From: a virus
Length of the DNA stretch: 25,837 bases
Virus record (IMG/VR): IMGVR_UViG_3300046028_005116
Coordinates: 1 to 25,837 of that record
Strand: one strand, 5' to 3'
A program made the translations under genes and the position numbers. How positions within the stretch are numbered: the first letter of the stretch is position 1; each line of letters starts with the position of its first letter. The notes beneath the pieces were generated by a model, which ran no database searches, was not told the DNA's origin, and was given only the letters and a program-made list of their open reading frames with translations. Below, in pieces: positions 23,354 to 25,837 of this stretch.

Positions 23354-24297
23354 TGTGTGACGATATTATATTTTACTCGTGATAAGTCAAGCACAAAAAG
23401 ATCTTTTCCTCCTGCATAACTAATAGCAGATGCAAGGTCTTCATGAATTTCTCTAATTTTACTAGCGATGGTATGAGATGGTGTGAGATAGGTAGTGAAG
23501 CCCTCGATATTTCTAACGTTCCCCTTGTTCTTCTCAGAAGCACTACCGAAGTACTCTTTTTTACCATTCACGAGTACCGCAGGAGAATCCGAGCATTGTG
23601 CGAACATTCCGCCTACCATTACAAAGGTAGCCCCTGCAACTAGTGCTTTTACGATATCCCCGTTCTCTCTAAATCCGCCATCAGCAATAATAGGCACGGG
23701 AGATACTGCTGCGCAGTTCTTAACTGCTGTAAACATAGGTACATGGAACCCAGTCTTATTCTTAGTAGAGCATACTTGACCTGGACCGATACCGACTTTA
23801 ATGATATCTGCACCCCAGGCGGCAAGATCTAAAGTGGCATCTGGTGTGGTTACATTACCGGCAATAATAATGGTATCAGGAAAATGCTTCTTTACGTAAC
23901 CTATCATATTTTTCATTGCTAGACTATGCCCATGTGCAATATCAATACAAATACAAGTAGGAGTACGTTGTATGTCGCAAAGGCCTTGTTGGTCTTCAGG
24001 CTTTACCCCTACACTAATAGCTTTCCAATCTGCTACGCACTTATTAAGAAAATCTCGATTAGACATCTCAAACCGATTCATAATCGGAATAATACCTAAA
24101 TTGTTATAGGTATGATAGGTATCAAAATTAACTACTGTTTTCATATTAGAAGGCATTACCGGTAAGGTAAACTTAATATCCTTAATTTTAACCGAGGTGT
24201 CAGCTAGAGTGCGAGACTCTAGTTCACTATAATTTGGTACTAGATAAACATCTTTATATCCTAAAGCATGAGTATAATCGTTGTAATCAGGTGTCAT
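23350..24297 (-). CDS. guaC: GMP reductase-like enzyme (IMPDH/GMPR superfamily)
   Basis: 315 residues, near the GMP reductase size (~347) and lacking the CBS domains of IMP dehydrogenase. [11 protein letters not shown] (169-179) holds the catalytic Cys176, and [17 protein letters not shown] followed by [12 protein letters not shown] is the phosphate-binding core. [13 protein letters not shown] (247-259) matches the GMP reductase 'YxGMSSE' motif with Glu255, a residue that IMP dehydrogenases do not have at this place. The C-terminus ends VTQ as in GMP reductases. It would convert GMP to IMP using NADPH, feeding guanine nucleotides into the adenine branch. In an AT-rich phage this may adjust the dNTP pool. 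It heads a - strand operon starting at a divergent promoter. Confidence 0.82.
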   Translation of the reverse strand: MTPDYNDYTHALGYKDVYLVPNYSELESRTLADTSVKIKDIKFTLPVMPSNMKTVVNFDTYHTYNNLGIIPIMNRFEMSNRDFLNKCVADWKAISVGVKPEDQQGLCDIQRTPTCICIDIAHGHSLAMKNMIGYVKKHFPDTIIIAGNVTTPDATLDLAAWGADIIKVGIGPGQVCSTKNKTGFHVPMFTAVKNCAAVSPVPIIADGGFRENGDIVKALVAGATFVMVGGMFAQCSDSPAVLVNGKKEYFGSASEKNKGNVRNIEGFTTYLTPSHTIASKIREIHEDLASAISYAGGKDLFVLDLSRVKYNIVTQ

Positions 24298-24301
24298 ACA
24301 G

Positions 24302-24314
24302 ATAAGTATTATAA
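24302..24314 (+). promoter_or_regulatory. ATAAGTATTATAA motif before the small + strand gene
   Basis: A copy of the recurring motif nine bases before the ATG at 24324, sharing its bases with the TATAAT of the opposite strand. The entire divergent intergenic region is 26 bp. Confidence 0.42.
24308..24313 (-). promoter_or_regulatory. TATAAT box of the GMP-reductase operon
   Basis: A perfect TATAAT on the - strand, ten bases before the ATG at 24297. With the usual spacing the transcript would begin only ~3 bases before the start codon. It lies inside the + strand motif ATAAGTATTATAA. Confidence 0.48.
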
Positions 24315-24323
24315 CATACGTTT

Positions 24324-24563
24324 ATGAAATTTCAAGAATTAATGGAGAGTTATGGCATGATAAGACAGGAAAAACGTCTGTTCTATCCTCGTAATTTTAA
24401 TTTGTCTGAAAAGTTTGTAGCTGCTTTAAAAGCAGAGTTAATGAAACAAGAAAAAGCAGGTATTGCTCCTGAAAAATTCTCTCATAAATTAAATAGAGCT
24501 CTAGAGTTTTATATTAAAGAGCACAAAGCTGCTACTATAAAAAAGTCGGCAAACAGCCAATAA
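24324..24563 (+). CDS. Unknown small helical protein
   Basis: 79 residues, not recognised. It is predicted largely helical and strongly basic/charged: RLFYPRNFNLSEKFVAALKA, LNRALEFYIKEHKAATIKKS. No membrane segment or Cys is present. It is divergent from the GMP reductase-like gene across 26 bp and convergent with the barrel gene, with a terminator between. The start at 24324 was chosen because it is the first ATG after the promoter-like motif. The ATG codons at 24342 and 24357 are alternatives within the same frame. Confidence 0.72.
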   Translation: MKFQELMESYGMIRQEKRLFYPRNFNLSEKFVAALKAELMKQEKAGIAPEKFSHKLNRALEFYIKEHKAATIKKSANSQ

Positions 24564-24565
24564 AA

Positions 24566-24591
24566 AAACCCCTAAGTTTCCTTAGGGGTTT
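24566..24591. terminator. Bidirectional terminator between convergent genes
   Basis: An 11-bp perfect stem (24566-24576 with 24581-24591) and a 4-base TTTC loop. On the - strand it is followed by a run of T (AAAAAAA on the + strand at 24562-24568, partly inside the stem), making it a strong terminator for the barrel gene. On the + strand the T-run is shorter but usable. Confidence 0.9.
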
Positions 24592-24614
24592 GAGTTTCTT
24601 AGTTAGACTTTAGC

Positions 24615-25331
24615 TTAGAACTGACGACCAAGACTTACGGAATAACCGTAGTTCTTAGCGGAGTCATTAGATAGACCGCTGCTATTAACAAAAGTACCGG
24701 CACGAACAGTGCCGATAACAGTTGGGTAAGCAAGAGCGATACCACCTTGATAGTATTTATCAGCCTTCTTTAGAGCTGCTACATCGGTAGAGCCACTATT
24801 AAGACCGAGACCAACTGATGGAACAACCTTGAGCTTTCCAAGACCGATTGGGAATGGAAGATCAAGATTGCCTTCGAGGTTAGTGTTTTCATTTTTACTA
24901 TCAAACAACGCTGTTACATGCCAAGGAAGAACGGTAAATACCTTGCCGTCAAGTTTGACGAAAGGCAATACGTTATCTTTAGCAGCGCCGAGTGCAAATG
25001 TTCTACTAGCATTTTTATAAACCCCACCAACGGTGAGGTCAGCTAGAGAAGAAGTGAACTTGTAACCTGCTGTGAGATCAACACGCTTGAAAATGCCAGT
25101 CGTGGACTTGAGTCCAGCAACGCCAGCATTTGAATCAAATGTGCTGAAGGTATCAACAGCAAGTACGAATCCTGCTACTTCTGCATTTACGCCGGCTGTT
25201 ACCAATGAGGTACCAGTTACAACGCCTTGTTCTACGAGCTTAGATTTAAAGCCAACGTTGTAGCCTGCTTCGAGAGCAGATGCAACATTAGCAATTAAAG
25301 CCAAGGACATAATTACGATTAGTTTCTTCAT
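24615..25331 (-). CDS. Outer-membrane beta-barrel protein (porin-like)
   Basis: 238 residues. MKKLIVIMSLALIANVASA (1-19) is a clear signal peptide ending in an AxA site. The mature protein is a series of amphipathic beta strands (for example LEAGYNVGFKSKLVE, RVDLTAGYKFTSS, GIALAYPTVIGTVRAGTF) ending YGYSVSLGRQF with a C-terminal Phe, the classical Gram-negative outer-membrane insertion signal. It has neither Cys nor long hydrophobic segments. ATA codons are avoided and AAG/GGC are preferred, so strong expression is likely. I infer a small barrel of about 8-12 strands. Its role in the phage life cycle is unknown: masking of a receptor, altered permeability and a captured host gene are all possible. 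Confidence 0.85.
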   Translation of the reverse strand: MKKLIVIMSLALIANVASALEAGYNVGFKSKLVEQGVVTGTSLVTAGVNAEVAGFVLAVDTFSTFDSNAGVAGLKSTTGIFKRVDLTAGYKFTSSLADLTVGGVYKNASRTFALGAAKDNVLPFVKLDGKVFTVLPWHVTALFDSKNENTNLEGNLDLPFPIGLGKLKVVPSVGLGLNSGSTDVAALKKADKYYQGGIALAYPTVIGTVRAGTFVNSSGLSNDSAKNYGYSVSLGRQF

Positions 25332-25338
25332 ACGTTTA

Positions 25339-25346
25339 TATTTATA
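25339..25346 (-). promoter_or_regulatory. T4-type late promoter TATAAATA before the barrel gene
   Basis: A perfect TATAAATA on the - strand, seven bases before the ATG at 25331. This is the exact T4 late-promoter box, and the transcript would start at about the ATG. Confidence 0.6.
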
Positions 25347-25414
25347 TATTCTCTTTTTAGTTAATCAACTTTAATCAAAAAGTTCTTTTATTGTAATATC
25401 CTAATTAGTATTTT

Positions 25415-25837
25415 TTAACGGCCATTGTTAACAAAAGATAGCCACGAAATTAAAATAGACTTGTCGTTTGAAAGTGGTATATTACCTTTGTGGACATAAG
25501 GGAAACCGGCTGGATGCAATAGAAGCTTACCTTTTTCGGGTTTAACTTTTTGACCAGTATAGAGCATTTCCGTCTCTCCACCCTCTTCTACATCATTGAG
25601 ATATACTAATAAGGCAAAGTATCTACGGGACATTTTAAAAGTACCGCTTTCATGATGCCATGCATTATAGTGTCCGGAGCCTTTAGCATATCTCTGTACT
25701 TGCAGTATTTCAAATGTAGTAGGCTCACTAAAGTTTTTCATCCCTGGGAATATATCCTGGTGCGGAAAGCTGTTTACATATTGCTGTACGTACGTATTAA
25801 AAATGGTACATGCAGCATCTCCGATAGCTTTAGCCTC
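25415..25837 (-). CDS. 2-oxoglutarate/Fe(II) oxygenase, prolyl-4-hydroxylase-like (partial)
   Basis: The frame stays open to the right window edge, so only the C-terminal ~140 residues are visible. An ATG at 25741 exists, but the upstream frame encodes a continuous protein, so the real start lies outside. The iron-binding HxE is at WHHES (His61, Glu63 counted from the visible start), where most prolyl hydroxylases have HxD. EEGGETEM is the 'GGxT' strand, YVHKG contains the distal His116, and DKSILISW contains Lys126 in the 2-oxoglutarate position typical of prolyl 4-hydroxylases. The protein would hydroxylate a proline in a target peptide. The intergenic region before the barrel gene (25347-25414) shows nothing clear apart from AT-rich sequence. 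Confidence 0.85.
   Translation of the reverse strand, partial: EAKAIGDAACTIFNTYVQQYVNSFPHQDIFPGMKNFSEPTTFEILQVQRYAKGSGHYNAWHHESGTFKMSRRYFALLVYLNDVEEGGETEMLYTGQKVKPEKGKLLLHPAGFPYVHKGNIPLSNDKSILISWLSFVNNGR

Noticed and set aside
23495-23779. 94-residue open frame on the + strand
   Set aside because: It overlaps the catalytic core of the GMP reductase-like gene, which has strong motifs on the other strand.
23350-24297. IMP dehydrogenase as the product
   Set aside because: CBS domains are absent and the Glu-containing FGSASE segment matches GMP reductase. The AHGHS segment is closer to IMP dehydrogenase, so some doubt remains.
25415-25741. Taking the ATG at 25741 as the start of the oxygenase
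   Set aside because: The frame remains open and protein-like for the 32 codons up to the window edge, so the ATG is internal and the gene is truncated by the window.

Overview
The window is a piece of a tailed-phage genome: a myovirus with a contractile tail and a T4-like baseplate module. It is AT-rich, with tightly packed genes. Most are separated by fewer than 60 bases or overlap by 1-4 bases, and there are no tRNA or rRNA genes. The host cannot be named from the sequence. A phage-borne secreted beta-barrel protein ending in Phe points to a Gram-negative host.

Positions 1-15871 (+ strand) are the tail and baseplate genes. In order they are: the 3' end of a tube-like gene, the tail sheath, a tail tube with a terminator behind it, two more tube-family paralogs, a longer tube-like protein, two gp26/gp51-family baseplate proteins, a 904-residue tape-measure candidate with internal repeats, a gp48-like tube-cap candidate, gp53, a gp27-like hub candidate, an unknown protein, and a gp5-like OB-fold spike without a visible lysozyme domain. 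Many of these genes are preceded by a short motif close to YTAAGTATWTAA that ends only a few bases before the ATG. I read it as a putative late promoter that would give almost leaderless transcripts.

Positions 15872-22362 (+ strand) are a sugar-transfer island with its own sigma70-like promoter and a hairpin abutting the first start codon. It encodes UDP-galactopyranose mutase, a GT60/Skp1-type GlcNAc transferase, a GT4-like transferase, a protein with a DVD motif, a GT25 transferase, a GT11 alpha-1,2-fucosyltransferase and a DUF3431 protein. Four of the six junctions are ATGA overlaps or gaps of 3 bases.

Positions 22363-24297 (- strand) are a compact operon: a GMP reductase-like enzyme, two unknown proteins, and a 47-residue MAGKGSK-type protein. 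Divergent from it, across only 26 bp, is a small unknown + strand gene (24324-24563). A bidirectional terminator follows. Then, on the - strand, come a signal-peptide outer-membrane beta-barrel protein with a TATAAATA promoter, and a 2-oxoglutarate/Fe(II) prolyl-hydroxylase-like protein that runs off the window edge.

The most interesting idea is that the prolyl-hydroxylase-like gene, the Skp1-type GlcNAc transferase and the fucosyltransferase together resemble the eukaryotic pathway that hydroxylates a proline and then builds a fucosylated glycan on it. This is inference from family identity, not something the sequence proves.
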